The translations under genes and the position numbers were made by a program. From positions 1,488,001 through 1,552,000 of the forward strand of contig NZ_CP172558.1 in the NCBI RefSeq assembly GCF_046530675.1: a DNA stretch of 64,000 nt. The letters run 5' to 3'. This DNA comes from Chitinibacter sp046530675. Its GTDB lineage: Bacteria > Pseudomonadota > Gammaproteobacteria > Burkholderiales > Chitinibacteraceae. This document shows, in pieces, positions 27,774 through 35,566 of this stretch. How positions within the stretch are numbered: position 1 is the stretch's first letter; every line of letters begins with the position of its first letter. Below the pieces are notes generated by a model, which made no database searches, was not told where the DNA came from, and saw only the letters and a list, made by a program, of their open reading frames with translations.

Positions 27774-28930
27774 TCCTGCAGCGATATTGTCAAAGCGGTT
27801 TTGGCCTTATCGAGTGGTAAGGTCAGGCCGCTTTTTTCTTCGGTACTCAAGGGGCAGACGATCAGTTCGAAAACCTGATCCAGCCGGATATTCTCGGCGC
27901 TGATGGCCAAAAACCACTGCCCATCACGGTTTGACTCCACCCAGTCGCGCTCAGCCATTTGCTCCAGCAATAATTGCGTTGCATCAACGCCCAATCCAAC
28001 CCTTTTGCGCAGCTCATCAATATGCAAGATTTGCGCATTCTGATGTGCCCTGGCCAGTTCGACCAGAATCCGGATCGCCTGCTCAAAACGCGTTCCATGA
28101 TGCTCGTCCCATTGCCAGCCATCGTTATGCCAGTACGACAAAGTTGCCGATAGCACGGCGCCAGCCAGCACAATCACCCAGCAAACGTACAGCCAGAGCA
28201 GGAAGATTGGAAAGCTCGCAAAAGCGCCATAAACCAGTTTATAAGTCCCAAACTGCTTCAAATACAGCGCAAACAGCCATTTCATCAACTCCAGCAAGAC
28301 CGCGGTAATGGCTGCCGCAGTTAGTGCATGATGTCGTGGAACAAAACAATTGGGTAATGCCAGATACAGCAAGCTTAACGTACTGACTACCAGGATGAGT
28401 GGGCCGATTTTGATGAAGTCGACACCAAAGCCGGTTACTCCGGAAAGCCAGTTGGTCAGTGACAGGCTCAGGCCGATTAGCAAAGGCGCCAATGTCAGTG
28501 TCGCCCAGTAAGTCAGTGTGCGCGACAGCAGCTTGCGTTGCCGCCGTACGCGCCAGATGTTATTGACTGATTTTTCAATCGTCACCATCAGCAAAATTGC
28601 AGTTGCGAGCAAACCGATCATCCCGAATGCGGTCAAGCGGTCTGCGTTATCGGCAAACTGTCGCATATACACGCCAACGACGCGACCGGCGGCATCGGGA
28701 ACCAGATTGGTAATGATAAAGCTGCGAAATTTGCTGCTAATCCCACTAAACATCGGGAACGCTGAAATGACCGTCAAGGCAATGGTGAACAGCGGCACCA
28801 CAGCCAGCAGTGTGGTGTAAGTTAGGCTGCCGGCCGTTTCCAGACAACGGTCGGCATACAGCCTGCGGCCAACAAAGCGGGCAAAGCCAATGATTCTACG
28901 CCATAGCGGCAAGTTGGAAGTCTCGGACAT
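27692..28930 (-). CDS. YihY-family inner membrane protein
   Basis: Polytopic membrane protein of the YihY/BrkB family, long misnamed ribonuclease BN. The 412-residue product has six hydrophobic segments between about residues 30 and 260, with hallmark TYTTLLAVVPLFTIALTV and a later GAFASFPIFLLWLYVCW. A cytoplasmic winged-helix-like region follows (about 285-370). I chose the ATG at 28930; a GTG two codons upstream is also possible. The final ~27 codons are antisense to the end of aroB. The yihY-wrbA-DUF2069 neighbourhood is common in betaproteobacteria. Molecular function is unknown. Confidence 0.9.
   Translation of the reverse strand: MSETSNLPLWRRIIGFARFVGRRLYADRCLETAGSLTYTTLLAVVPLFTIALTVISAFPMFSGISSKFRSFIITNLVPDAAGRVVGVYMRQFADNADRLTAFGMIGLLATAILLMVTIEKSVNNIWRVRRQRKLLSRTLTYWATLTLAPLLIGLSLSLTNWLSGVTGFGVDFIKIGPLILVVSTLSLLYLALPNCFVPRHHALTAAAITAVLLELMKWLFALYLKQFGTYKLVYGAFASFPIFLLWLYVCWVIVLAGAVLSATLSYWHNDGWQWDEHHGTRFEQAIRILVELARAHQNAQILHIDELRKRVGLGVDATQLLLEQMAERDWVESNRDGQWFLAISAENIRLDQVFELIVCPLSTEEKSGLTLPLDKAKTALTISLQDYLATTSALSQPASNAASIADSGSSPI
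27792..27837 (+). terminator. Terminator of the aroB transcript, inside the opposite gene
   Basis: AAGCGG pairs with CCGCTT, extended by a GGCCTTA/TAAGGTC inner stem with mismatches, and six T follow. It lies 20 bp after the aroB stop but within the coding region of the convergent YihY-family gene. Confidence 0.65.
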
Positions 28931-28989
28931 GATCACGTCTGGGGGTCGGAATGGCCTTATAATACCGCAAACTTTCTACGAGCCTGATA

Positions 28990-29592
28990 ATGACTGAAAT
29001 ACTGGTGTTGTATTACTCCACGCATGGCGCGACGCGGCAAATGGCGCAACTGATTGCGCGTGGCATCGAGTCGGTCAACGACGCCACTGCGCGAATCCGC
29101 ACCGTGCCGCGCGTCTCGACCGTCTGCGAAGCCAGCGAGCCGACGATTCCTGATGCAGGCGCGCCGTATGTCGAACTCAAAGACTTGCAGGAGTGCGCCG
29201 CGCTTGCGCTCGGTAGCCCGACGCGCTTTGGCAATATGGCCGCCCCGATGAAATATTTCTGGGATTCAACGATTGCCGAATGGCTGCAAGGCACCTTGAT
29301 CGGCAAACCCGCCAGCGTGTTCACCAGCTCGGGCACTTTGCATGGTGGCAATGAATCGACTTTGCTGACGATGATGCTGCCGCTGCTACACCACGGCATG
29401 ATCATCGTCGGCACGCCGTATTCGGAAAATGCACTGATGTCGACAACGAGTGGCGGAACGCCCTATGGCCCAAGTCATTGGGCAGGCACCGAGTCCAACA
29501 AGCCGGTCTCAGATGCCGAGCGTCAGCTCTGCATCGCTACCGGCAAACGGCTGGCCGAAATCGCGTTGAAACTCGCCGGAGACGTGCAATGA
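28990..29592 (+). CDS. wrbA: NAD(P)H:quinone oxidoreductase WrbA
   Basis: Flavodoxin-like FMN enzyme that reduces quinones by two electrons. The FMN phosphate loop is YYSTHGATRQMA (residues about 8-19). GSPTRFGNMAAPMKYFWD and TSSGTLHGGNESTLLTMMLPLLHHGM are the WrbA-specific segments. The 200-residue length is normal. It is divergent from the YihY-family gene, and its stop overlaps the next start (ATGA). Confidence 0.96.
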   Translation: MTEILVLYYSTHGATRQMAQLIARGIESVNDATARIRTVPRVSTVCEASEPTIPDAGAPYVELKDLQECAALALGSPTRFGNMAAPMKYFWDSTIAEWLQGTLIGKPASVFTSSGTLHGGNESTLLTMMLPLLHHGMIIVGTPYSENALMSTTSGGTPYGPSHWAGTESNKPVSDAERQLCIATGKRLAEIALKLAGDVQ

Positions 29593-29978
29593 CATTCAGC
29601 CGATTGAGCCCGAAGCAATTGCCCATCTGGCAATGGATCACCGTGGCCTGTGTACTGGCCATGGTATTGCTCACTATGCTATGGGAGTTGTGGCTTTCAC
29701 CGCTATACCCCGGTGGTTCTTGGCTGGCCGCCAAGGCGCTGATTATGCTGCTGCCACTGCGCGGCCTCTTGCATGGGCGTCGCTATACGTTTCAGTGGTA
29801 CACGATGTTTGTGCTGCTGTGGCTACTCGAAGGCATCATGCGCGCCTACGCCGAAACCGGCCTTGGTCGCTGGTTGGCGTGCATCCAGATTGCACTGGTT
29901 GTTGTGAGCTATATGACGGCGAATCTGTACGCCAAATATTCGAGGCCGAGTATTTTGGCGCAGTATCAAGTGGAGTGA
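29589..29978 (+). CDS. DUF2069 family membrane protein
   Basis: Small membrane protein of 129 residues with four predicted helices (about 15-35, 45-60, 68-86 and 93-113). The start at 29589 overlaps the wrbA stop and gives the family-typical N-terminus. The WELWLSPLYPGGSWLAAKALIML and GRRYTFQWYTMFVLLW-like segments are recognisable. It commonly follows wrbA in betaproteobacteria. No biochemical role is known to me. Confidence 0.88.
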   Translation: MTFSRLSPKQLPIWQWITVACVLAMVLLTMLWELWLSPLYPGGSWLAAKALIMLLPLRGLLHGRRYTFQWYTMFVLLWLLEGIMRAYAETGLGRWLACIQIALVVVSYMTANLYAKYSRPSILAQYQVE

Positions 29979-29982
29979 GGTT

Positions 29983-30390
29983 ATGGCTTTTGATCTTGCA
30001 GAATCTTTCATTGAGAGGCTGGAGTTGGAGCTCGGCGCGCGCCTTCCAGATTCATTTCGCCAAAGTATGATGGGTGAGAACGGCGGTGGACTTGAGGCTG
30101 CTGATGACGTTTGGTTTCAATATCCCATTACCGACACTTCTGATCGAAAACGACTGTCCCGTACCAGCAACCATATCTGGAAAGAAACGCTACGCTATCG
30201 GGACTGGAATGCATTTCCAAAAAATGGGCTTGCGATTGCTGACAATGGTTCTGGTGATTGTTTGCTGTTTCTTCTGCAGGGCGATGTGTATATGCCTCAG
30301 GTGTACATGTGGCTTCATGAAACGGGTGAGCTTCTTGAGCTGGTTGGCGATTTTTCTGAGCTCAAGCCTGGCTATGGGCAGTGCACCTAA
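29983..30390 (+). CDS. SMI1/KNR4 (SUKH) family protein
   Basis: A 135-residue cytoplasmic protein with a SUKH-type fold. The N-terminal helix has ARLPDSFRQSMMGENGG, the classic 'LPxxyk.fl..nGG' pattern, and the core has LAIADNGSGDCLLF. SUKH proteins are frequent immunity proteins for polymorphic toxins, but some have household roles. No toxin gene is adjacent, so it is an orphan. It starts 4 bp after the DUF2069 gene and may be cotranscribed with it. Confidence 0.85.
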   Translation: MAFDLAESFIERLELELGARLPDSFRQSMMGENGGGLEAADDVWFQYPITDTSDRKRLSRTSNHIWKETLRYRDWNAFPKNGLAIADNGSGDCLLFLLQGDVYMPQVYMWLHETGELLELVGDFSELKPGYGQCT

Positions 30391-30418
30391 TCTCGACTGT
30401 ATTTACAATACCATCATT

Positions 30419-30466
30419 GGTATGTGATTGTGAGTCAATATAGTATTGAGCTACATCGATATACCC
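30419..30466 (-). repeat. Dispersed 48-bp GGGTATA element, copy 3
   Basis: On the - strand it begins GGGTATATCGATGTAGCTC and ends CACATACC. The first 19 bases match copy 1 (7176) with two changes. Confidence 0.6.
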
Positions 30467-30471
30467 ATAGA

Positions 30472-30504
30472 AAAGCCCCGCCAGATCAGCGGGGCTTTGT
30501 TTTG
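30472..30504 (+). terminator. Intrinsic terminator between the SMI1 gene and leuA
   Basis: AAAGCCCCGC pairs perfectly with GCGGGGCTTT around a 7-base loop, then GTTTT. It probably serves the + strand SMI1-containing operon; the flanking A/T bases could let it work for leuA as well. The rest of 30505-30639 shows no gene. Confidence 0.8.
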
Positions 30505-30639
30505 CTTGGGTCGCTTTAGTGGCTGCTTTGGGTAAAAACAGCATCAAGTCTGACGCGTCGGGCTTGTGGCCCACGGGTAATAAACCCTCACGTCACGCTG
30601 GTTCGGGGTAAAAACCAGCGCTCCCGATAAGGCAAAGCT

Positions 30640-32454
30640 TTAAACCGGCTGCGGGTGAACTCGCTGCGCGTTGCTGGTGATTTTGTTCAGCGCCGAAATA
30701 TACGCTTTGGCGCTGGCCACAATAATGTCGGTGTCGGCGCCTTGGCCGTTGACGATTTTGCCGTCTTTGGCCAGACGCACCGTCACTTCGCCCTGGCTAT
30801 CGGTGCCGGCGGTAATTGCATTGACCGAATACAATTGCAACTCGGCGCCGCTGTTGAATAGCGATTCGATGGCCTTGAAAGTCGCGTCAACTGTGCCGTC
30901 GCCTTGCGCTGTCGCACGGCGTTCAACACCGGCTTCGGCGATAACCAAATCAGCCTGCGGCGTTTCTCCGGTTTCGGAAACGACTTTCAGCGAAACCAGT
31001 TTGTAATGTTCCTGCTCGATTGAAATCAGCTCGTCCGACACCAAGGCGTGCAGGTCTTCGTCGAAAATCTCGCGTTTTTTGTCGGCGAGCGCTTTAAAGC
31101 GGGCAAACGCTGCGTTCAGCGCTTCTTCCGAATCAATCTGGATTCCCAATTCGGCCAGTTTGGTTTTGAAAGCATTGCGCCCCGAGAGTTTGCCCAAGCT
31201 CAAACGATTCGTGCTCCAGCCGACCGATTCGGCGCTCATGATTTCATACGTTTCGCGGTGTTTCAGTACGCCGTCCTGATGAATGCCTGATTCGTGGGCA
31301 AATGCATTGGCGCCGACGATGGCTTTGTTCGGCTGTACCGGATAACCGGTAATCGTCGAAACCAGTTTGCTCGTTGGTACGATCTGCGTTGCGTCGACGC
31401 CGCATTCAACGCCAAAAATATCGCGGCGCGTGCGCGTCGCCATGACGATTTCTTCCATCGCGGCATTGCCGGCGCGCTCGCCCAGGCCATTGATCGTGCA
31501 TTCAACCTGACGTGCGCCGCCCAAAACGGCTGAGAGCGAATTGGCGACGGCCATGCCCAGATCGTTGTGGCAATGCGCGGACCAGATGACTTTGTCGCCG
31601 CCCGGCGTTTTGGCGATCAGCTCGCGGAAAAAGGCTTCGGTGCGTTGCGGTACGGCGTAGCCGACGGTGTCGGGTACGTTCAATGTTGTCGCTCCGGCTT
31701 CGATGACCGCGCCAAAAATCCGTGCCAGAAAATCGATGTCGCTGCGCAATGCGTCTTCAGCCGAGAATTCGACGTCGTCGGTGTATTCGCGTGCGATCTT
31801 GACCGCTTTGACTGCGGCTTCGACGACCTGATCCGGGCTCATCCGCAGCTTGTGCTCCATATGGATAGCACTGGTCGCGATGAAAGTGTGAATACGGCCG
31901 CGTTTGGCGTCCTTGATCGCTTCGCCTGCGGTGCGCACATCGCGTTCGTTGGCGCGTGCTAGTGAGCAGACGGTGCTGTTTTCGATAATGCCGGCGATGG
32001 TTTTGATCGCGTCAAAATCGCCGGGGCTGGCGGCGGCAAAGCCGGCTTCGATGACGTCGACGCCGAGTTTTTCGAGCTGACGTGCGATGCGGATTTTTTC
32101 TTCTTTGGTCATCGATGCGCCGGGCGACTGTTCGCCATCGCGCAAGGTGGTATCAAAAATGACCAAACGGTTGTTGTTGCGATCGCTCATGCTGCTCTCC
32201 TGAATGGAATGTGCTTGATCGGGCGGGGCGGATTGCGCACCACTCATATAGTTTTGGATATTGAAACTGCGGCCTTGGCTTGTGGCCAACTGAGCCAACT
32301 TGTCCACCTGGGTGAGGGGCAAACTGCCGCGTTCACGCCATTTGTAAATTGCTGCACGGGACACCGGTTCATCCGGAAAAGCAGTATTGAGCTGCTCAGC
32401 CAGTGTGCTTGGTCCACCAAAATCGGCAATCAGACGGTCGATGTCTAATGACAC
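30640..32454 (-). CDS. leuA: 2-isopropylmalate synthase with in-frame N-terminal HTH segment
   Basis: First committed step of leucine synthesis: acetyl-CoA plus 2-oxoisovalerate. From residue 89 on, this is a standard 516-residue LeuA: FDTTLRDGEQSPGAS, the metal site AHCHNDLGMAVAN, GLGERAGNAA, HESGIHQDG and a C-terminal leucine-sensing LeuA_dimer domain. The frame continues upstream without a stop for 88 codons to a GTG at 32454. That segment folds as a Cro/YdaS-like helix-turn-helix (VSRAAIYKWRERGSLPLTQ, residues 31-49). Both the GTG (AAGGAG, 6 nt) and the internal ATG at 32190 (AGGAGAGC) have good ribosome sites, so both forms may be made. Confidence 0.93.
   Translation of the reverse strand: MSLDIDRLIADFGGPSTLAEQLNTAFPDEPVSRAAIYKWRERGSLPLTQVDKLAQLATSQGRSFNIQNYMSGAQSAPPDQAHSIQESSMSDRNNNRLVIFDTTLRDGEQSPGASMTKEEKIRIARQLEKLGVDVIEAGFAAASPGDFDAIKTIAGIIENSTVCSLARANERDVRTAGEAIKDAKRGRIHTFIATSAIHMEHKLRMSPDQVVEAAVKAVKIAREYTDDVEFSAEDALRSDIDFLARIFGAVIEAGATTLNVPDTVGYAVPQRTEAFFRELIAKTPGGDKVIWSAHCHNDLGMAVANSLSAVLGGARQVECTINGLGERAGNAAMEEIVMATRTRRDIFGVECGVDATQIVPTSKLVSTITGYPVQPNKAIVGANAFAHESGIHQDGVLKHRETYEIMSAESVGWSTNRLSLGKLSGRNAFKTKLAELGIQIDSEEALNAAFARFKALADKKREIFDEDLHALVSDELISIEQEHYKLVSLKVVSETGETPQADLVIAEAGVERRATAQGDGTVDATFKAIESLFNSGAELQLYSVNAITAGTDSQGEVTVRLAKDGKIVNGQGADTDIIVASAKAYISALNKITSNAQRVHPQPV
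32188..32201 (-). promoter_or_regulatory. Internal ribosome site and start codon for the short LeuA
   Basis: AGGAGAGC ends 3 bases before the ATG at 32190, where homology with ordinary LeuA proteins begins. This supports independent initiation of the 516-residue enzyme inside the longer frame. Confidence 0.6.
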
Positions 32455-32580
32455 GGCGCGCTCCTTTGTGTTGATGGTTTAGATTAAGTTTATTTAGACT
32501 AAGTGTCAAATAATTTGGGCGAAAAAATAGCGCAAATTTGATTTTGCGCTATTTTCGCTGCCTGAGGTGCGAGAATTGGA

Positions 32581-33354
32581 CTAATTGTCTAATTTCTTGG
32601 CGGCGACGGGCTGTTTTTTGATGAGTCGCCAGAACCAGTACAAATAACCCGAAGCGGCGTAACAAATAAAGAAGCTAAACAACACCAGCGCCGGGCGCGA
32701 AGCGCCGATGACCAGAATCAGTGTGGCAACGAGCAAGGAAACAAAAGGTACTGTTTTGCGCATATGCAGCTCTTTGAAGCTCCAGTACGGCACATTCGAC
32801 ACCATCGTCAATCCGGCAAAAAGCGTAAACAGTAGCGCCACATGTGGCAGTAATTCACTCAGAAATGACAAATCTTCATGATATTCAGTGTTGATCCAGA
32901 CCAGCCCGGCAACGAGCGCTGCGGCGGCAGGGCTGGGCAAGCCTTGGAAGAAACGCTTGTCGACGACGGCGATATTGGTGTTAAAGCGCGCCAGCCGCAA
33001 TGCAGCGCCAGCGCAGTAAATAAACGCCACGGCCCAGCCCAGTTTGCCAAAGCTCGACAGTCCCCACGAATACATCACCAGCGCGGGAGCGACGCCGAAC
33101 GACACCATGTCGGACAAACTATCGAACTGCGCGCCAAATTCGGATTGGGTATGCGTCATGCGTGCCACACGGCCATCGAGCCCGTCCAGAATCATCGAGG
33201 CGAAAATAGCCAGTGCAGCGTGCTCGAACTTGCCATTCATGGCCTGGACAATGGCGTAGAAACCGCCAAACAGTGCGGCCAGCGTGAACAGATTGGGCAG
33301 CAGGTAAATGCCTTGGCGACGCAGATTGAGTGGTGGTTTCGGATTGAGCGGCAT
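32581..33354 (-). CDS. pssA: CDP-diacylglycerol--serine O-phosphatidyltransferase
   Basis: Makes phosphatidylserine, the precursor of phosphatidylethanolamine. The CDP-alcohol phosphotransferase signature DG(x2)AR(x8)G(x3)D(x3)D is complete in LDGLDGRVARM...FGAQFDSLSD. There are six or seven membrane helices. The open frame runs 80 codons further upstream, but that part is basic, polar and overlaps the divergent psd start, so I take the ATG at 33354 (257 residues). psd is divergent and encodes the next enzyme. Confidence 0.94.
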   Translation of the reverse strand: MPLNPKPPLNLRRQGIYLLPNLFTLAALFGGFYAIVQAMNGKFEHAALAIFASMILDGLDGRVARMTHTQSEFGAQFDSLSDMVSFGVAPALVMYSWGLSSFGKLGWAVAFIYCAGAALRLARFNTNIAVVDKRFFQGLPSPAAAALVAGLVWINTEYHEDLSFLSELLPHVALLFTLFAGLTMVSNVPYWSFKELHMRKTVPFVSLLVATLILVIGASRPALVLFSFFICYAASGYLYWFWRLIKKQPVAAKKLDN

Positions 33355-33550
33355 GGCGATTCCGTATACAGCGATTGGGAAGAGGTATTGATTGTAACTG
33401 ACGTGCGCACAGCCCAACAGTCGCTGGCTGCGAAAAACCTGCTGCACTGCAAAAGTACCCAAATCAATGCGATGAATTCTGACGTCGTTTCGGCATAACA
33501 GTCGGTCTGATCGGCTATAATCGTCGGTTTGATTGAATTCGGGGTTGGTT

Positions 33551-34390
33551 GTGTCTGATCGTCTCTTTGTTATGCTCCAACACCTCTTGCCCAAGCAGGC
33601 GATTACGCAGCTGTTCGGGGCTTTTGCCGGTCTGCGTGCCGGTCAGTGGACGACCGTGGTGATCCGCTGGTTTATCGGCAAATACCAAGTCAATATGAGC
33701 GAGGCGGCCAATCCTGATCCGGCGGCTTACCTGACGTTTAACGAATTTTTTACCCGCGAACTCAAGGCAGGCGCGCGCCCATTGGCTGATGCTGCGCTGG
33801 TTTGTCCGGTCGACGGCGCGATCAGCCAGTTGGGCAAAATCGACAAAGACCAGATTTTTCAGGCCAAAGGCAAATCATTTAGCACGACCGCACTGCTCGG
33901 TGGCGATGCCGCGCTGGCGCAGCAATTTGAAAATGGCCAGTTTGCAACGATTTACCTCAGCCCCAAAGATTACCATCGCATCCACATGCCGTGCGATGGC
34001 CGGCTGATCGAGATGATTTATGTGCCGGGCGAATTGTTTTCAGTGAATCCGGCCACAGCACGCGGCGTTGATGGCCTGTTTGCGCGCAACGAGCGCGTGG
34101 TGTGCATGTTCGAGTCGGAATTTGGCAACTTTGCTTTGGTGCTGGTCGGCGCGACCATTGTCGGCAGTATGGCGACGGTCTGGCATGGCGTCGTCAACCC
34201 GCCGCGCAGTCGTTCGGTATGGCGCAAGGATTATCGCGATCAGGATATCCGTCTCGCCAAAGGCGCCGAGATGGGGCGTTTTCTGCTCGGCTCGACCGTG
34301 GTCTTGCTCTATCCGCAGGGCACGCCGGCCTTCAATCCTGCCTGGCAGGCTGCCAGTCCGGTACGGCTCGGTGAGCTGATGGCTGCTTGA
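33551..34390 (+). CDS. psd: Phosphatidylserine decarboxylase proenzyme
   Basis: Converts phosphatidylserine to phosphatidylethanolamine after self-cleavage. The LGST site (GRFLLGSTVVLLYP, about residues 241-254) is where the chain is cut and the pyruvoyl group forms. The catalytic DYHRIHMPCDG segment and CPVDGAISQLG are present. I chose the GTG at 33551 (279 residues) over a TTG six codons upstream because it gives the family-like N-terminus VSDRLFVMLQHLLPK. It is head-to-head with pssA, so one region controls both steps. Confidence 0.95.
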   Translation: MSDRLFVMLQHLLPKQAITQLFGAFAGLRAGQWTTVVIRWFIGKYQVNMSEAANPDPAAYLTFNEFFTRELKAGARPLADAALVCPVDGAISQLGKIDKDQIFQAKGKSFSTTALLGGDAALAQQFENGQFATIYLSPKDYHRIHMPCDGRLIEMIYVPGELFSVNPATARGVDGLFARNERVVCMFESEFGNFALVLVGATIVGSMATVWHGVVNPPRSRSVWRKDYRDQDIRLAKGAEMGRFLLGSTVVLLYPQGTPAFNPAWQAASPVRLGELMAA

Positions 34391-34391
34391 T

Positions 34392-34439
34392 GGGTATATG
34401 GCTGTGGATTGCAGCCATATTTGATTGCAGGCCTATACC
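34392..34439 (+). repeat. Dispersed 48-bp GGGTATA element, copy 4
   Basis: It begins GGGTATATGGCTGTGG and ends GCCTATACC. The inner part is itself a hairpin (ATATGGCTG with CAGCCATAT). It fills the gap between the convergent psd and Stealth genes and runs over the Stealth stop codon. Confidence 0.6.
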
Positions 34440-35404
34440 GTGCCAGGTATTTCAAAGCGAGATGGTTGCGGCAGTAATTGCTGCAATACTTGTTCGACGG
34501 CTTGCAGTCTGGGGTCATGATCCGGACAGTCGTCACAGGTGTCGTTGATGCAGAAAAAGGGCAGTGCGCCAAACTGGCTGCGCAATGCGGCAAATTGCTG
34601 TTCTGCCTCGGTGTCGCAGCTGCTGATATACAGCGCCTGCTGTTGATGCGCTGTGGCGTAACCCTTGCAAATCATCCAGCGCAGCAGCAGATCCGAAATA
34701 ATCGGCGGAATCTGCCAGCTGCGAAATGTCGTACTGCGAACCGCAGCAAATAATTCGGCCGCTTCACTTTCCAGTTCTGCCATTACACTTTTCAGCAGCG
34801 CGCGCGGCGAGTGTGCACACAGCCATGGGCGATGTTGATAATTAGAAAACTGCCGACCCAGCCAGTGTTTTGACAGTATCGAAGCATTGACCAGCGCGGT
34901 TTCATTCGGCTGGATTTCATTGTGCTCAGGCGCAGCTTGCGTATCAAAAAACACCGGCAGACTTTCCGGTTTAAACCAGTCTGTGAGGCAAACGGGTGCG
35001 CCAAAGAAAATATCGTCGTTCAGATAAATAAAGCGCTCGGACAGCTTGGGAATATGGTGCAGGTACGACTCGATATGTCCGGCATCAAAAACAGGGAGTG
35101 CGTGCTCGGGAATCAGCTCTGCATGGTCGATCAGCGTCACGCCGGGATGATCGTTCAGCCATGCCGGTTTTTGCGCGTCGGTGACGATATAAATCTGCCC
35201 ATGATCGGGAAAAAATCGCTCGAGCGCGCGCAGGTTATAGCGCAGTTCGCCATTGTCGCGATAACGCCCGGCGACATTGCCATACTGCGCCAGCTCGCTA
35301 GGATCGAGCTTTTGTTGCTGCGCACCCTGACGTTTGCGCTGCCAGACCGGATCTGCGCCGTTGACCCATAAATAGACAATATCGACTTTATCCACGCATT
35401 TCAT
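34433..35404 (-). CDS. Stealth family protein (sugar-phosphate transferase)
   Basis: Stealth proteins transfer hexose-1-phosphate onto sugars and are often found in capsule or exopolysaccharide loci. Conserved regions are visible in order: CR1 (VDIVYLWVNGADPVW, near residue 8), CR2 (RDNGELRYNLRALERFFPD through IYIVTDAQKPAWL and FIYLNDDIFFG), CR3 (HRPWLCAHSPRALLKSVM) and a short CR4-like end (FFCINDTCDD). The 323-residue length is typical. I chose the ATG at 35404; a TTG four codons upstream is possible. No capsule genes are adjacent, so the acceptor is unknown. It sits between ilvC and psd. Confidence 0.88.
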   Translation of the reverse strand: MKCVDKVDIVYLWVNGADPVWQRKRQGAQQQKLDPSELAQYGNVAGRYRDNGELRYNLRALERFFPDHGQIYIVTDAQKPAWLNDHPGVTLIDHAELIPEHALPVFDAGHIESYLHHIPKLSERFIYLNDDIFFGAPVCLTDWFKPESLPVFFDTQAAPEHNEIQPNETALVNASILSKHWLGRQFSNYQHRPWLCAHSPRALLKSVMAELESEAAELFAAVRSTTFRSWQIPPIISDLLLRWMICKGYATAHQQQALYISSCDTEAEQQFAALRSQFGALPFFCINDTCDDCPDHDPRLQAVEQVLQQLLPQPSRFEIPGTV

Positions 35405-35425
35405 CCTGAGATTCAAGCTGTAAAA

Positions 35426-35448
35426 AAAACCGGCAAAAAGCCGGTTTT
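35426..35448 (-). terminator. Intrinsic terminator after ilvC
   Basis: AAAACCGGC / GCCGGTTTT stem around a five-A loop; read on the - strand it is followed by a run of T. It lies downstream of ilvC, beyond a palindromic element. Confidence 0.8.
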
Positions 35449-35461
35449 CTTTTAACTATCG

Positions 35462-35564
35462 TTTAGCGAGCGAAACGCGATTGGGCGAGGAGCTAGGCTC
35501 GACGTGTACGTCAAGTACACGAGAGCCGCAGCGACAAAGCATCAATCGCGTTGCAGCCGCTAAA
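35462..35564. repeat. 103-bp imperfect palindrome after ilvC
   Basis: The outer arms TTTAGCG/CGCTAAA and inner ACGCGATTG/CAATCGCGT flank a central hairpin, GGCTC-GAC-GTGTAC, loop GTCAA, GTACAC-GA-GAGCC. It resembles the element at 36619 in having GTAC arms at its centre. Confidence 0.7.
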
Positions 35565-35566
35565 AA

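Noticed and set aside
33355..33594. 80-codon upstream extension of pssA
   Set aside because: It overlaps the divergent psd start and has no similarity to the membrane enzyme; the ATG at 33354 gives a normal protein.
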